Source of the DNA: 66-474 sp035249465
GTDB lineage: Bacteria; Pseudomonadota; Gammaproteobacteria; Xanthomonadales; Rhodanobacteraceae
Assembly: GCA_035249465.1 (NCBI GenBank)
Contig: DATFGL010000181.1
Span: 1 to 23,581, forward strand
Direction of reading: 5' to 3'
Length of the DNA: 23,581 bases
Position numbers and translations under genes: made by a program. Below, piece after piece: positions 13,408-21,854 of this stretch. Under the pieces are notes generated by a model. The model did no database searches. It was not told where the DNA came from and was given only the letters and a program-made list of their open reading frames with translations. Every line of letters begins with the position of its first letter. Within the stretch, counting starts at the first letter, position 1.

Positions 13408-15329
13408 GGCGTCGTCGGCGCGGACGCCGCAGGTGGCGTGGCGGCGGCGGTGACCGGTAGCGGCGGCCGCTGCGAAGGCGGTGTGTCGGCCAGCCACTGA
13501 TCCAGGATCTTGCGCGCGATCGGCGCGGCCGCGCTGCCGCCCCACGCGCCGTGTTCCAGCACCACCGCGATCGCAATCTGCGGATTGTCGGCCGGCGCGT
13601 ACGCGATGAACCACGCGCGATGGCGGGAGGCGAGATATGCCAGGTTCTTGTTGGTGTTGTACGCCTCGCTGGTGCGCGAATAGCGCTCGGCGGTGCCGGT
13701 CTTGCCCGCGATCAGGTACGGGAAACCTTTGCCGATACCAGCCGCGTAGGCCGTGCCGAGGGGGTTGTAGATCACGCCCAACATGCCTTGCCTGACCGCT
13801 TCGAGATCGGCGGGATCGTGGGTGATCTGCACGGGCGCGGGTTGCTTGTACGCGACTTCCGGCTTGCCGAGCCCGTCGCTGGTCGCGGCCAGCAGGTGTG
13901 GCGTGTGCGACAACCCTCCGCCGGAAAGCGTGGCGAGTGCGTGCGCCATCTGCAGCGGCGTCACCATCCAGTAGCCCTGGCCGATGCCCGCGATCACGGT
14001 TTCGCCGGGATACCACGGTTTGTTGAACGTCTTGCGCTTCCATTCGGGCGAGGGCAATACGCCGCCAGTTTCATCGGGCAGGTCGATGCCGGTGGGGCTG
14101 CCGAAGCCGAACTTGGCCATCCATTCGTCGAACTTCGCGATGCCCATCTTGTAAGCGAGCGAATAGAAATACGTGTTGACCGATTGCGCGATGGCCTGCA
14201 CCAGGTTGACGTTGCCGGCACCGTAGCGCGTGTCGTCGCGATAACCACGCGAGGAGCCGGGCAGATACCAGGTGCCGGTGGACAGCACCGTGTCCGTCGC
14301 CTTGCGCAGGCCCAGTTCCAGACCGCCCAGTCCGAGGAACGGCTTGACCGTGGAACCCGGCGGATAACCGCCGCGCATCGCGCGGTTGAGCAGCGGTTTT
14401 TCCTCGTCGTCCAGCAACGCCGTGTAGTCGGCCTGGCTGATGCCGTTGACGAACAGGTTGGGATCGAAACTCGGCACGGTGACCATCGCCAGTACGTCGC
14501 CATTGCGCGGATCGATCACCACCGCCGCGCCGGTCTGCCCGTCGAAAGCGTCGATCGTGGCTTTCTGCAGGCGCTCGTCGATGGTCAGGTACAGGTTCTT
14601 GCCGGGCTTGGCCGCGACTTGTTGCAGCACGCGCAGCGGTCGCTGGTTGGCATTGACCTCGACCACTTCGTAACCGGGTGTGCCGTGCAGCAGATCCTCG
14701 TATTCCTTTTCGATGCCGGTCTTGCCGATGTGGGTGGTGCCGGCGTACCTGTCGGGATCGATATGCTGCAGTTCCCTGTCGTCGATGCGGCCCACGTAGC
14801 CGACCACGTGCGCGAACTCGGCACCGTACGGGTAATTGCGGGTGAGGTAGGGCGCGATGCTGACACCGGGGAATTGCCACTGGTCGATCGCGAAGCGGTC
14901 GCGCTCGCTCTCGGTGAGGCGAAACTTCAGCGGCACCGATTCGAAGGAGCGGTGTTGCCTGAGGCTTTGCTTGAAGCGCCGGATGTCGTCGTCGGTCAAT
15001 GGCACGACCGCCGCAAGCCGCTGCAGCATCGCGTCCATGTGCGCCACTTGATCCGGTATCACATCCAGCCGGAAGGCGGGTACGTTGTCGGCCAGCAGCT
15101 TGCCCTCGCGGTCATAGATCAAACCGCGCGGCGGCGGCAGGTGGCGCAGCCGCACGCGGTTGGCCTTGGCGCGCGTCGAGTAGTCGGCATGTTCGTACAC
15201 CTGCAGGTAAACGAAGCGCCCGGCCACCACCAGCACCAGCGCCAGCATGATTGCGAATCCGGCCAGCGCGCGCCGGCCGAAGCGTGCGCGCCGCGCGCGT
15301 TCGTCCTTGAGCTCGCCGCGCCCGTTCAC
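13404..15329 (-). CDS. mrdA: Penicillin-binding protein 2 (elongasome transpeptidase)
   Basis: The 641-residue class B PBP crosslinks peptidoglycan during cell elongation. It has a basic cytoplasmic N-terminus, one membrane anchor at about 23-43, and a pedestal domain starting with PPPRGLIYDREGKLLADN (65-82). The transpeptidase domain has the three active-site motifs STVK (326-329, nucleophile Ser326), SVN (383-385) and KTG (543-545). The last 30 or so residues are Pro/Ala/Thr rich and probably disordered. The start is GTG at 15329-15327, one base after the mreD stop; the next in-frame Met (residue 28) would cut into the membrane anchor, so GTG is preferred. It lies between mreD and rodA, as in other gammaproteobacterial rod-shape clusters. 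Confidence 0.96.
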   Translation of the reverse strand: MNGRGELKDERARRARFGRRALAGFAIMLALVLVVAGRFVYLQVYEHADYSTRAKANRVRLRHLPPPRGLIYDREGKLLADNVPAFRLDVIPDQVAHMDAMLQRLAAVVPLTDDDIRRFKQSLRQHRSFESVPLKFRLTESERDRFAIDQWQFPGVSIAPYLTRNYPYGAEFAHVVGYVGRIDDRELQHIDPDRYAGTTHIGKTGIEKEYEDLLHGTPGYEVVEVNANQRPLRVLQQVAAKPGKNLYLTIDERLQKATIDAFDGQTGAAVVIDPRNGDVLAMVTVPSFDPNLFVNGISQADYTALLDDEEKPLLNRAMRGGYPPGSTVKPFLGLGGLELGLRKATDTVLSTGTWYLPGSSRGYRDDTRYGAGNVNLVQAIAQSVNTYFYSLAYKMGIAKFDEWMAKFGFGSPTGIDLPDETGGVLPSPEWKRKTFNKPWYPGETVIAGIGQGYWMVTPLQMAHALATLSGGGLSHTPHLLAATSDGLGKPEVAYKQPAPVQITHDPADLEAVRQGMLGVIYNPLGTAYAAGIGKGFPYLIAGKTGTAERYSRTSEAYNTNKNLAYLASRHRAWFIAYAPADNPQIAIAVVLEHGAWGGSAAAPIARKILDQWLADTPPSQRPPLPVTAAATPPAASAPTTP

Positions 15330-15330
15330 G

Positions 15331-15831
15331 TCAACCGGCCCCGGCGCTCTTGCCGCGCAGGCGTGTGTTGACGTCGTCCAGCAGCAGGAACACGAACGGC
15401 CAGATCGCGGCGCCCACCGCGGGCGACAGCCACGACAGCGCGGGCATCGCAGGGTCTCCCGCGAAGGCGCGGATCAGGGCCTGCAACACGTGGTTGTTGA
15501 GCAGCAGCAGGAACACCGCCAGCGATTGCTGCCACATCGGGAAGAATCGCAGGCGCGAACGAAAGCGCAAGGCAATGAACACCATCACCGCCAGCCGCAA
15601 GGCCTGGTCGCCCAGCAGAGCGCCGTTCAAGAGATCGGCGGCAAGGCCGACGCAAAACGCCAGCCCGATGCTCACGCGGTCGGTGGATTCGAGCGACCAG
15701 TAGATCAGCACCAGCGCCGGCCAGTAGGGCTTCAGCGGCTGGATCATCGCGGGCAGCGGCATCAGCATCAGCAACATCGCCAGCGCGATGCCGATCCAGA
15801 ACGCCCAGCCTTGTGCGTGCAGGCGGTTCAT
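15331..15831 (-). CDS. mreD: Rod shape-determining protein MreD
   Basis: The 166-residue inner-membrane protein has about five or six membrane helices (for example AFWIGIALAMLLMLMPLPAM, RLAVMVFIALRF, LAVFLLLLNNHVLQALI). It also has the family-type segment YWPALVLIYWSLESTDRVSIGLAFCVGLAADLLNGALLG at about 36-74, with the conserved GLxxDLL...LG pattern. MreD belongs to the elongasome with MreB, MreC, PBP2 and RodA; its exact role is not settled. Its ATG overlaps the mreC stop (ATGA) and it stops one base before mrdA. The identification rests on both motif and position. Confidence 0.92.
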   Translation of the reverse strand: MNRLHAQGWAFWIGIALAMLLMLMPLPAMIQPLKPYWPALVLIYWSLESTDRVSIGLAFCVGLAADLLNGALLGDQALRLAVMVFIALRFRSRLRFFPMWQQSLAVFLLLLNNHVLQALIRAFAGDPAMPALSWLSPAVGAAIWPFVFLLLDDVNTRLRGKSAGAG

Positions 15832-16802
15832 GGCGTTGTTGCAGCCCCTGCGGGCGATGCGGCAAGTGCTGCCCGGACCGCGCCGGGTGCAGGGAGCGTA
15901 GCCGGGGCGAGTGAAGCTGGCGGCCCGACCTCGGGCGCCGGTGCGGGCGGCCCGACCGGGTCGGGCTGCTCACGCAACAGCAGCACTTCGCCGCTGCGTT
16001 GCAGTTCCGCGGCGGGCTTCACCAGCGCCTCCAGGAACATGCCCGAAGACCCGTGCCTCAGCTCGGTGATGGTGCCCACGGGAAAACCCGCGGGGAAGCG
16101 CCCGCCCAGCCCGGACGTGACCCATTGGTCGCCGGGTTTGATGTCCGAAGACAACGGCAGGTTCGGCACCACCAACTGATCCGGGTCGCCGGTGCCATGC
16201 GCGATGCCGCGCAGGCCGTTGCGCGCAAGCATCACCGGAACCGCATGGTCGGGGTCGACCACCAGCATCGCCACCGACGCGTGCGGCAGCGTTTCGACGA
16301 TCTGGCCCATCACGCCATGCGAATCGATCACCACCTGGCCGACGAGCACGCCCTCATCGGCGCCGACGTTCAACATCACGCGGTCGCGGGTGGGCCCGAG
16401 TTGCACGTCGATCAGCCGCGCCAGTTGCGCGTGCATGCCGAGCAGATGCTGCGTGTCCAGCAGTTGCTTGAGGCGTTCGTTCTGGTGCGCCACCGCATCC
16501 ATGCGGTTGAGCCGTGCCTGTGCCAGCATCAACGCTTCGCGCAATTGCCGGTTTTCGTCGATCAGCGCGCTGCGCTGGGTGAAGGCCGTGCTGGCGCCAT
16601 GCACCCAATCGGCCGGCGCCGCCGCCAGCTTGTAGATCGGAACGATCGCGGCCGCGGTGAGATAACGAACCCTGTGCAACCAGCCGTTGCGGTGGTCCAG
16701 CACCATCAGGATCGCGGCCAGCGCGAGGTAGGCGATCAGGCGCAGCGTGCCCGCGGTCGCGTCCGAGAAGATCGGAGAGGATTCCTTTTGCGGAAGCGCC
16801 AT
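15828..16802 (-). CDS. mreC: Rod shape-determining protein MreC
   Basis: The 324-residue bitopic protein has one membrane helix at about 20-36 and a periplasmic coiled coil at about 78-118 (LIDENRQLREALMLAQARLNR). The two-part beta-barrel domain of MreC includes GVMGQIVETLPHASVAMLVVDPDHAVPV and DQWVTSGLGGRFPAGFPVG. MreC forms periplasmic filaments that activate PBP2-RodA. The last 48 or so residues are Pro/Ala rich and low in complexity, longer than in E. coli MreC. No ribosome binding site can be seen before the ATG: the minus-strand leader is pyrimidine rich. mreC is separated from mreB by 229 bases, while mreC, mreD, mrdA and rodA are packed together. Confidence 0.95.
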   Translation of the reverse strand: MALPQKESSPIFSDATAGTLRLIAYLALAAILMVLDHRNGWLHRVRYLTAAAIVPIYKLAAAPADWVHGASTAFTQRSALIDENRQLREALMLAQARLNRMDAVAHQNERLKQLLDTQHLLGMHAQLARLIDVQLGPTRDRVMLNVGADEGVLVGQVVIDSHGVMGQIVETLPHASVAMLVVDPDHAVPVMLARNGLRGIAHGTGDPDQLVVPNLPLSSDIKPGDQWVTSGLGGRFPAGFPVGTITELRHGSSGMFLEALVKPAAELQRSGEVLLLREQPDPVGPPAPAPEVGPPASLAPATLPAPGAVRAALAASPAGAATTP

Positions 16803-16935
16803 GGCGGTGCGGGTGGGGCAAAGCGGGGCTAAAGCGTAGCAACAATGTCAGCAAGCCGTGGCGGCATGGTCCACGAAAACGCCGCAAGCCAATGAAGCTT
16901 TTCAGCGCGCACCTTGATCGAAGTGGCTGTTCTGG

Positions 16936-16958
16936 AAAGTCAGGCCATGGATGGCCGT
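16936..16958 (+). repeat. CCATGGATGG palindromic repeat, copy 1
   Basis: The segment begins AAAGTCAGG, continues with the palindrome GGCCATGGATGGCC (16943-16956) and ends GT. A 23-base match with one mismatch occurs in reverse orientation at 19276-19298. It lies in the gap between mreC and mreB, and the two copies together indicate a dispersed intergenic repeat family. Confidence 0.6.
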
Positions 16959-17012
16959 GGTGGAGCTAGAGGGCACGAAGGGTTGCAGGCTTGTCGTGTA
17001 GATGCCGATGCA

Positions 17013-17030
17013 GCGTTCATGGATGAACGC
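17013..17030. repeat. Hairpin directly after the mreB stop
   Basis: GCGTTCAT (17013-17020) and ATGAACGC (17023-17030) form a perfect 8-bp stem around GG. It begins two bases after the mreB stop codon. The core TTCATGGATGAA has the same layout (CAT-GG-ATG) as the repeat at 16943-16956. It may be the end of the same composite element and could attenuate transcription from mreB into mreC. There is no T-run. Confidence 0.5.
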
Positions 17031-17031
17031 A

Positions 17032-18078
17032 TCATTCACTGGCGAAGAAGTCGCTGCCATGCATGTCGATCAGCTCCAGCGCGCGCCCGCCGCCGCGCGC
17101 GACGCAGGTCAACGGATCTTCGGCGACCTGCACGTACAGGCCGGTTTCCTCGGAGATCAACTTGTCGAGGTCGCGCAGCAGCGCTCCGCCGCCGGTCAGC
17201 ACGATCCCGCGCTCGTGCACGTCCGAGCACAGTTCCGGCGGGGTCTGCTCCAGCGCGGCCTTGACCGCCGCGACGATGCCATGCAGTGGTTCGTGCAGCG
17301 CTTCCAGTACTTCATTGCAGTTGATGGTGAACATGCGCGGCACGCCCTCGGCGAGGTTGCGGCCGGACACTTCCATCTCACGCACTTCCTTCTGCGGATA
17401 GGCGCAGCCGATTTCGATCTTGATGCGCTCGGCGGTGGGCTCGCCGATCAGGGTGCCGTTGCTGCGGCGCACGTAATTGATGATGGCTTCGTCGAAGCGG
17501 TCGCCGCCGATGCGCACGGATTGCGAGTAGACGATGCCATTGAGCGACATCACCGCGACTTCGGACGTGCCGCCGCCGATGTCCAGCACCATCGAACCGC
17601 GTGCCTCGTGCACCGGGATGCCGGCGCCGATCGCGGCGGCCATGGGTTCCTCGATCAGGAACACGTCGCGCGCGCCCGCGCCTTCGGCGGATTCCTTGAT
17701 CGCGCGGCGCTCGACCTGGGTCGAGCCGCACGGCACGCACACCAGCACGCGCGGGCTGGGGCGCAGGAAGCGGTTCTTGTGCACCTGCTTGATGAAGTGC
17801 TGCAGCATCGCCTCGGTCATGGTGAAGTCGGCGATCACGCCGTCCTTCATTGGCCGCACCGTGACGATGTTGCCGGGCGTGCGGCCCAGCATCATCTTGG
17901 CGTCGTTGCCGACCGCCGCCACCGAGCGCGGGCCGCCCGCGCCGCGATCCTGGCGGATCGCGACCACGGACGGCTCGTTGAGCACGATGCCCTGGTCGCG
18001 CACGTAAATCAGCGTGTTCGCGGTACCGAGGTCGATGGAAATATCGTTGGAAAAGATGCCGCGGAACAGTTTGAACAT
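17032..18078 (-). CDS. mreB: Rod shape-determining actin-like protein MreB
   Basis: The 348-residue protein (E. coli MreB has 347) is the cytoskeletal filament that guides lateral wall synthesis. The N-terminus MFKLFRGIFSND is the amphipathic membrane-binding helix. Nucleotide-binding motifs are SIDLGTANTLIYV (14-26), LDIGGGTSEVAV (165-176) and VLTGGGALL (293-301). No residues are missing. It heads the leftward cluster. A candidate promoter lies 55-83 bases upstream. No clear ribosome binding site is seen before the ATG. Confidence 0.98.
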   Translation of the reverse strand: MFKLFRGIFSNDISIDLGTANTLIYVRDQGIVLNEPSVVAIRQDRGAGGPRSVAAVGNDAKMMLGRTPGNIVTVRPMKDGVIADFTMTEAMLQHFIKQVHKNRFLRPSPRVLVCVPCGSTQVERRAIKESAEGAGARDVFLIEEPMAAAIGAGIPVHEARGSMVLDIGGGTSEVAVMSLNGIVYSQSVRIGGDRFDEAIINYVRRSNGTLIGEPTAERIKIEIGCAYPQKEVREMEVSGRNLAEGVPRMFTINCNEVLEALHEPLHGIVAAVKAALEQTPPELCSDVHERGIVLTGGGALLRDLDKLISEETGLYVQVAEDPLTCVARGGGRALELIDMHGSDFFASE

Positions 18079-18132
18079 GCGCGAACCGGCCGGGTGCGAG
18101 CCTGGGCGACAGGCAAGGGGAAAGAACGCGCC

Positions 18133-18161
18133 AGTCTAGTTACAGCGCGGCCCCGGCGCAA
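18133..18161 (-). promoter_or_regulatory. Candidate mreB promoter
   Basis: On the minus strand TTGCGC (18161-18156) and TAGACT (18138-18133) are spaced by exactly 17 bases. Transcription would start near 18126, giving a leader of about 48 bases. The -10 matches the TAGACT seen before the glycosyltransferase gene. Confidence 0.4.
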
Positions 18162-18212
18162 GGACGAAAGCATGGCAAATCACGGGCCGGGCGCGGTTTT
18201 TCGACCGCCTGC

Positions 18213-18241
18213 TCGAAAGCGCGTGCTGCAACCGCTAGGAT
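18213..18241 (+). promoter_or_regulatory. Candidate promoter of the PfkB-family kinase gene
   Basis: TCGAAA (18213-18218) and TAGGAT (18236-18241) are 17 bases apart. The leader would be about 30 bases and holds AGGAA (18265-18269), eight bases before the ATG at 18278. It is back to back with the mreB promoter. Confidence 0.35.
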
Positions 18242-18277
18242 CGCCGGTTCGTGTCTTGCGAACTAGGAACCTTGCCG

Positions 18278-19216
18278 ATGCCCGCTGCCCTGATCTGCGG
18301 CTCCATGGCCTACGACACCATCATGGTGTTCGAGGATCGCTTCAAGAACCACATCCTGCCGGACAAGGTGCACATGTTGAACGTGTCCTTCCTGGTGCCG
18401 CGGATGCGCCGCGAGTTCGGCGGCTGCGCCGGCAACATCGCCTACAACCTGAAATTGCTGGGCGGCGAGCCGATCCCGATGGCGACGGTGGGGCAGGATT
18501 TCGCGCCTTATCGCGCGTGGTTCGACGAACTCGGCATCCGCCTCGACCAGGTGCGCGAGGTGTCCGGCACCTTCACCGCGCAAGCCTTCATCACCACCGA
18601 CCAGGACAACAACCAGATCACCGCCTTTCATCCCGGCGCGATGATGCAGAGCCAGTTGAACCGCGTGGCGGACGTTGCCGATGCCGCGATCGGCATCGTC
18701 GCCCCCGACGGCCGTGACGGCATGCTGCAGCACGCCGCCGAATTCGCCGCGAAAGGCATCCCCTTCATCTTCGATCCGGGCCAGGCGATGCCGCTGTTCT
18801 CGGGGGAAGAATTCCGTGCCTTCATCGAACAGGCCGATTACGTGGCGGTGAACAGCTACGAAGCCAGCCTGCTGTCCGAGCGAACGGGCTGGTCGGAGAC
18901 TGAAATCGCCAGGCGCGTGAAAGCCTGCATCGTTACCCACGGTGCGGACGGGTCGGTGATCCACACGGACGGCGCCACGCATGAGATTCCGGCGGCGAAG
19001 CCGGGTGCGGTCGCCGATCCCACCGGTTGCGGGGATGCGTACCGCGCCGGACTGCTGCACGGACTGCTGCGTGGGTTTGATTGGCCGACCACCGGACGGA
19101 TCGCGTCGCTGATGGGTGCGCTGAAAATCGCCAAGCCCGGCACCCAGAACCACCGCTTCAGCACGAACGAATTCGCGGCGGAGTTCAAGCGGCAGTTTTC
19201 GCACGATCTTTCCTAG
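18278..19216 (+). CDS. PfkB-family carbohydrate/nucleoside kinase, adenosine kinase-like
   Basis: The 312-residue protein is a ribokinase/PfkB-family kinase. It has the first family signature region EFGGCAGNIAYNLKLLGGEP (46-65), which follows the GG(x)AxN pattern, and the second signature DPTGCGDAYRAGLLHGLL (247-264) with the catalytic base Asp253. VNSYEASLL (191-199) is the usual N-x-x-E magnesium/phosphate site. It transfers phosphate from ATP to a sugar or nucleoside hydroxyl. Related proteins in Xanthomonadales are often annotated as adenosine kinase, but substrate choice cannot be read from the sequence. The start at 18278 is supported by AGGAA; an upstream ATG at 18251 lacks a site. It appears to be a single-gene unit. 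Confidence 0.85.
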   Translation: MPAALICGSMAYDTIMVFEDRFKNHILPDKVHMLNVSFLVPRMRREFGGCAGNIAYNLKLLGGEPIPMATVGQDFAPYRAWFDELGIRLDQVREVSGTFTAQAFITTDQDNNQITAFHPGAMMQSQLNRVADVADAAIGIVAPDGRDGMLQHAAEFAAKGIPFIFDPGQAMPLFSGEEFRAFIEQADYVAVNSYEASLLSERTGWSETEIARRVKACIVTHGADGSVIHTDGATHEIPAAKPGAVADPTGCGDAYRAGLLHGLLRGFDWPTTGRIASLMGALKIAKPGTQNHRFSTNEFAAEFKRQFSHDLS

Positions 19217-19275
19217 ATCGCCACTTCGACGCAGGGCTGGCGCCGACAGACGGCTCCCCGGTCATCCAGTCCAGA

Positions 19276-19300
19276 ACGGCCATCCATGGTCTGACTTTTC
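19276..19300 (-). repeat. CCATGGATGG palindromic repeat, copy 2
   Basis: Read on the minus strand this begins GAAAAGTCAGACC and continues ATGGATGGCCGT; it matches copy 1 at 16936-16958 with one change (GGCC to GACC). It sits in the 218-base gap between the kinase gene and the small exported protein gene. The flanking GCAAAAGCCGCTTCGCGCGC is itself partly palindromic and may belong to the same element. No gene is seen in this gap. Confidence 0.6.
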
Positions 19301-19434
19301 GCAAAAGCCGCTTCGCGCGCAGCTTCACGCCGATGGGGCAAACTGAACAACCGCTGCGGGCGCCTGTGGTTTCGTTCAGGCGCCCGAGCAACAATGCTTC
19401 CGGCAACTTCGGTACAACCCAACAGGAGGCCATC

Positions 19435-19878
19435 ATGCCCGTCGCACGCAACCTCGTTCTCGCCGCTCTGCTGGCCGGCGCACCGCTTGTGTACGCCGGC
19501 AGCGCCCGCGCGGCTGGCGGTGAAATCAGTTGCAAGATGCATTTCGAGATCCACGGCTGGTCGGCGTTCTACAAGACCGCCAGTGGCAGCGGTGACGTCA
19601 GCTGCAGCAACGGCCAGCACATGCGAGTCCAGCTGCGCAGCAAGGGCGGCGGCCTGACCTTCGGCAAATCCAGCATCGACGGAGTCGGCAAGTTCTCCGG
19701 CATCTTCAAGATCGACGAAATCCTGGGGACCTATGCGGTCGGGGAAGCCCACGCGGGTGCAGCCAGGTCGGCGCGTGGCACCGTGATGACCAAGGGCAAC
19801 GTCTCGCTGGCGTTGAGCGGAACCGGCAAGGGGTGGAACCTGGGCGTCGATTTCGGGAAGTTCACCATCAGCAGGTAA
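19435..19878 (+). CDS. Small exported protein of unknown function
   Basis: I do not recognise the family. The 147-residue protein has a clear signal peptide: basic start MPVAR, hydrophobic core NLVLAALLAGAPLVYAG, and likely cleavage after SARA near residue 26. The mature part, about 120 residues, has two Cys (in EISCKMHF and DVSCSNG) that could form a disulfide. It is rich in Gly, Ser and Lys with alternating hydrophobic residues, so it is probably an all-beta periplasmic or outer-membrane-associated protein. The start is certain, with AGGAGG at 19424-19429, five bases before the ATG, the strongest site in the window; this suggests high expression. It is flanked by a kinase gene in the same direction and a convergent DUF885 gene, neither of which hints at function. 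Confidence 0.8.
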   Translation: MPVARNLVLAALLAGAPLVYAGSARAAGGEISCKMHFEIHGWSAFYKTASGSGDVSCSNGQHMRVQLRSKGGGLTFGKSSIDGVGKFSGIFKIDEILGTYAVGEAHAGAARSARGTVMTKGNVSLALSGTGKGWNLGVDFGKFTISR

Positions 19879-19956
19879 CGGTCCGGAACGCTGCTCGAGG
19901 ACGTCCGGATCGCGAGGTGGGCGTAGGCGCAGATCATCCGCGCCTGCGCAGGAGCC

Positions 19957-21771
19957 TCATTGCGCCGCGTGCGCCGGGATGAACTGCTTGTCGACCGCTT
20001 CGGCCAACTGGTCCGGTGGCAGCAGGCCCTGCGACAGGATGAAATCGTTGAACTGCTGCAGGTCGAATTTGCGGCCCAGCGCGACCTCGGTGCGCGCGCG
20101 CAATTGCAGGATGCGCGAGTAGCCGTAGAAGTACGCGGTGGCCTGGCCCGGCGAGCGGAACATGAATCGGTCCAGTTCCTCGCGCGCGAACGCTTCGGAG
20201 ATGCCCACATCGTTGACCAGGATGTCGTGCGCACGCTGGCGCGTGATCAGTCCCAGGTTCAACATCGGGTCGAGGAACGCGCGCGCCGCACGCAACAGCC
20301 GCAGCTGGAGCGCGATCATCTGCCCGCCCGCGGGCTCATACGGCACCATCATCCATTCCGCGTACAGCGCCCAGCCTTCCACGTTGACGCTGTTGAACGC
20401 GAACAGTGAGCGCGCCAGCGACACGCCGTGTTCGACCATCGCCGAGAATTGCAACTCGTGGCCCGGCCGGCCTTCGTGCGCGGTCAGCGTCCACGCGCAG
20501 GCCTTGCAGGTGAAGTCGTCATACGCTTCGTTCTTGCCGTTGCCCGATGGCGGGTTGCCGAGCGGCAGCACGAAACTGCCGCGCTCGCCGTGGTTGTTGA
20601 TCAGCGGCGGTGGGTCCATGTGCGGCGCGGGTTGCGCGGCGCTTTCGGCTTCGGACGCCAAGCGCATGATCATCTTGCGTTGGGGCAGCGTGACGAGGTG
20701 GTGCTCGCGGATGATCGCCTCGATCTTGTCGATGACGGTCTGGTAGTAGGGCTCGATGTTGTTGCGGTCGAGCTGCTGCTTCTTGAGATCCTTGATGACC
20801 GCGCGGTAGTCGGTGGTCGGTGCAAAACCTTCCGCCTTGGCAACGTAGGGCGCCAGCGTTTCCATCTCCGACTGGATCTCCATGAAGGACTGTTCGGCCT
20901 GCTTGACCAGCTCCTGTGGCGGAATGTCGATGCCGACGTTCTTCAGGTTGTCCGCGTAGATCGCCTCGGGCAGGCGCGCGTCGGCGCGCGCGCGGGGCAG
21001 CACCGTCGATTTCACCCACGCGCTGTAGGCATCCAACTGCTTCTGCAGCGTGTCCAGCGCGGGACCGGCGCCATCGATCTTGTACTTCGCATACAACCCG
21101 CGGATGCCGTCCACGTATCGTTTGGTGTTGGCGAGGTTCTGTTCCACTTCGGCCTTGTACGGACCCAGCAGCTTCTTGTCGCCGGCCTTGGCCTCGAACA
21201 GCGCCTCGGCTTCCTTGGTCACCGGGGCGCAGCCCGGTGCCATGCCCACGTAGCACTGCAGGCGCGCCAGCGCGTGCGGCCGGCGCGCGGCCGCGACCTG
21301 GTCCTGCAGCAGCCCGAACTCACCCTGGAAGATCGTCTGCCCGACATCCGTGTAGGGCAGCATGTACTGGTCCTGCAGCTTGCTGCTTTCGACGAAGCGG
21401 TCGGTCGTGTGGATCATGATTTCCAGATCCTCGCGAACGTTCGAATCGGTGGTTTTGGCGAGATCCGCCTGCAAGGTATCGCGCGCCTTGGTCAACGCTT
21501 CCCTCGAACGCTGGTCGACGTTCGGCTTGAGGTCGACGACCTTGTCGTCGTAGCCTGGCAGGCCGAACCGTGAGGCGAACTCGGGATTGAATTCGGCCAG
21601 GGTCTTCAGCAGTACCTGCGCGTAGCCATTGCTCTGCACGACCCACGCGGGTGCCGGCACGGGTGCCTTGTCCGGGCGCAGGTCGGGTTTGGAGGAAGTC
21701 GGCGGCGCGGCGAACGCGACAGGTACGGACAGGGCGAACGCCGCAATGGCGGCGAGGCTGCGTTTGCTCAT
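19957..21771 (-). CDS. Exported DUF885 family protein (putative zinc metallopeptidase)
   Basis: The 604-residue protein has a signal peptide (MSKRSLAAIAAFALSVPVAFA, cleavage near 21-22), so it acts in the periplasm or outside the cell. It is largely helical and carries the DUF885 motif HEGRPGHELQ at 432-441, a variant of the zinc site in which His432, His438 and a later Glu are expected ligands. NVEGWALYAEWMM (463-475, with Glu465 and Glu472) supplies the conserved EGWALYAE block. DUF885 proteins resemble M32/M3-type carboxypeptidases, and some are thought to be peptidases, but the substrate is unknown. The start has GGGAGA eight bases upstream on the minus strand. It lies 83 bases downstream of the DUF3298 lipoprotein gene and may be co-transcribed. 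Such exported peptidase-like proteins are abundant in Xanthomonadales. Confidence 0.88.
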   Translation of the reverse strand: MSKRSLAAIAAFALSVPVAFAAPPTSSKPDLRPDKAPVPAPAWVVQSNGYAQVLLKTLAEFNPEFASRFGLPGYDDKVVDLKPNVDQRSREALTKARDTLQADLAKTTDSNVREDLEIMIHTTDRFVESSKLQDQYMLPYTDVGQTIFQGEFGLLQDQVAAARRPHALARLQCYVGMAPGCAPVTKEAEALFEAKAGDKKLLGPYKAEVEQNLANTKRYVDGIRGLYAKYKIDGAGPALDTLQKQLDAYSAWVKSTVLPRARADARLPEAIYADNLKNVGIDIPPQELVKQAEQSFMEIQSEMETLAPYVAKAEGFAPTTDYRAVIKDLKKQQLDRNNIEPYYQTVIDKIEAIIREHHLVTLPQRKMIMRLASEAESAAQPAPHMDPPPLINNHGERGSFVLPLGNPPSGNGKNEAYDDFTCKACAWTLTAHEGRPGHELQFSAMVEHGVSLARSLFAFNSVNVEGWALYAEWMMVPYEPAGGQMIALQLRLLRAARAFLDPMLNLGLITRQRAHDILVNDVGISEAFAREELDRFMFRSPGQATAYFYGYSRILQLRARTEVALGRKFDLQQFNDFILSQGLLPPDQLAEAVDKQFIPAHAAQ

Positions 21772-21854
21772 GGCGAAGTCTCCCGGGGCGATGCACGCAC
21801 GCTAGCACGCCGGGTCCACCGCGGGATGGGCCGAAAGTCAGTCCGCGGCCCGCC

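Noticed and set aside
12179..13576. Minus-strand open frame overlapping rodA in another frame
   Set aside because: It is Arg/Ala rich with no motifs, while RodA is unmistakable in the neighbouring frame.
13551..15371. Long plus-strand open frame (606 codons) opposite mrdA
   Set aside because: It mirrors the PBP2 gene with no domain of its own; the composition is typical of antisense frames.
19879..19956. AGGCGC/GCGCCT inverted repeat as a terminator between convergent genes
   Set aside because: The stem is only six bases with a nine-base loop and no T-run; too weak to call.
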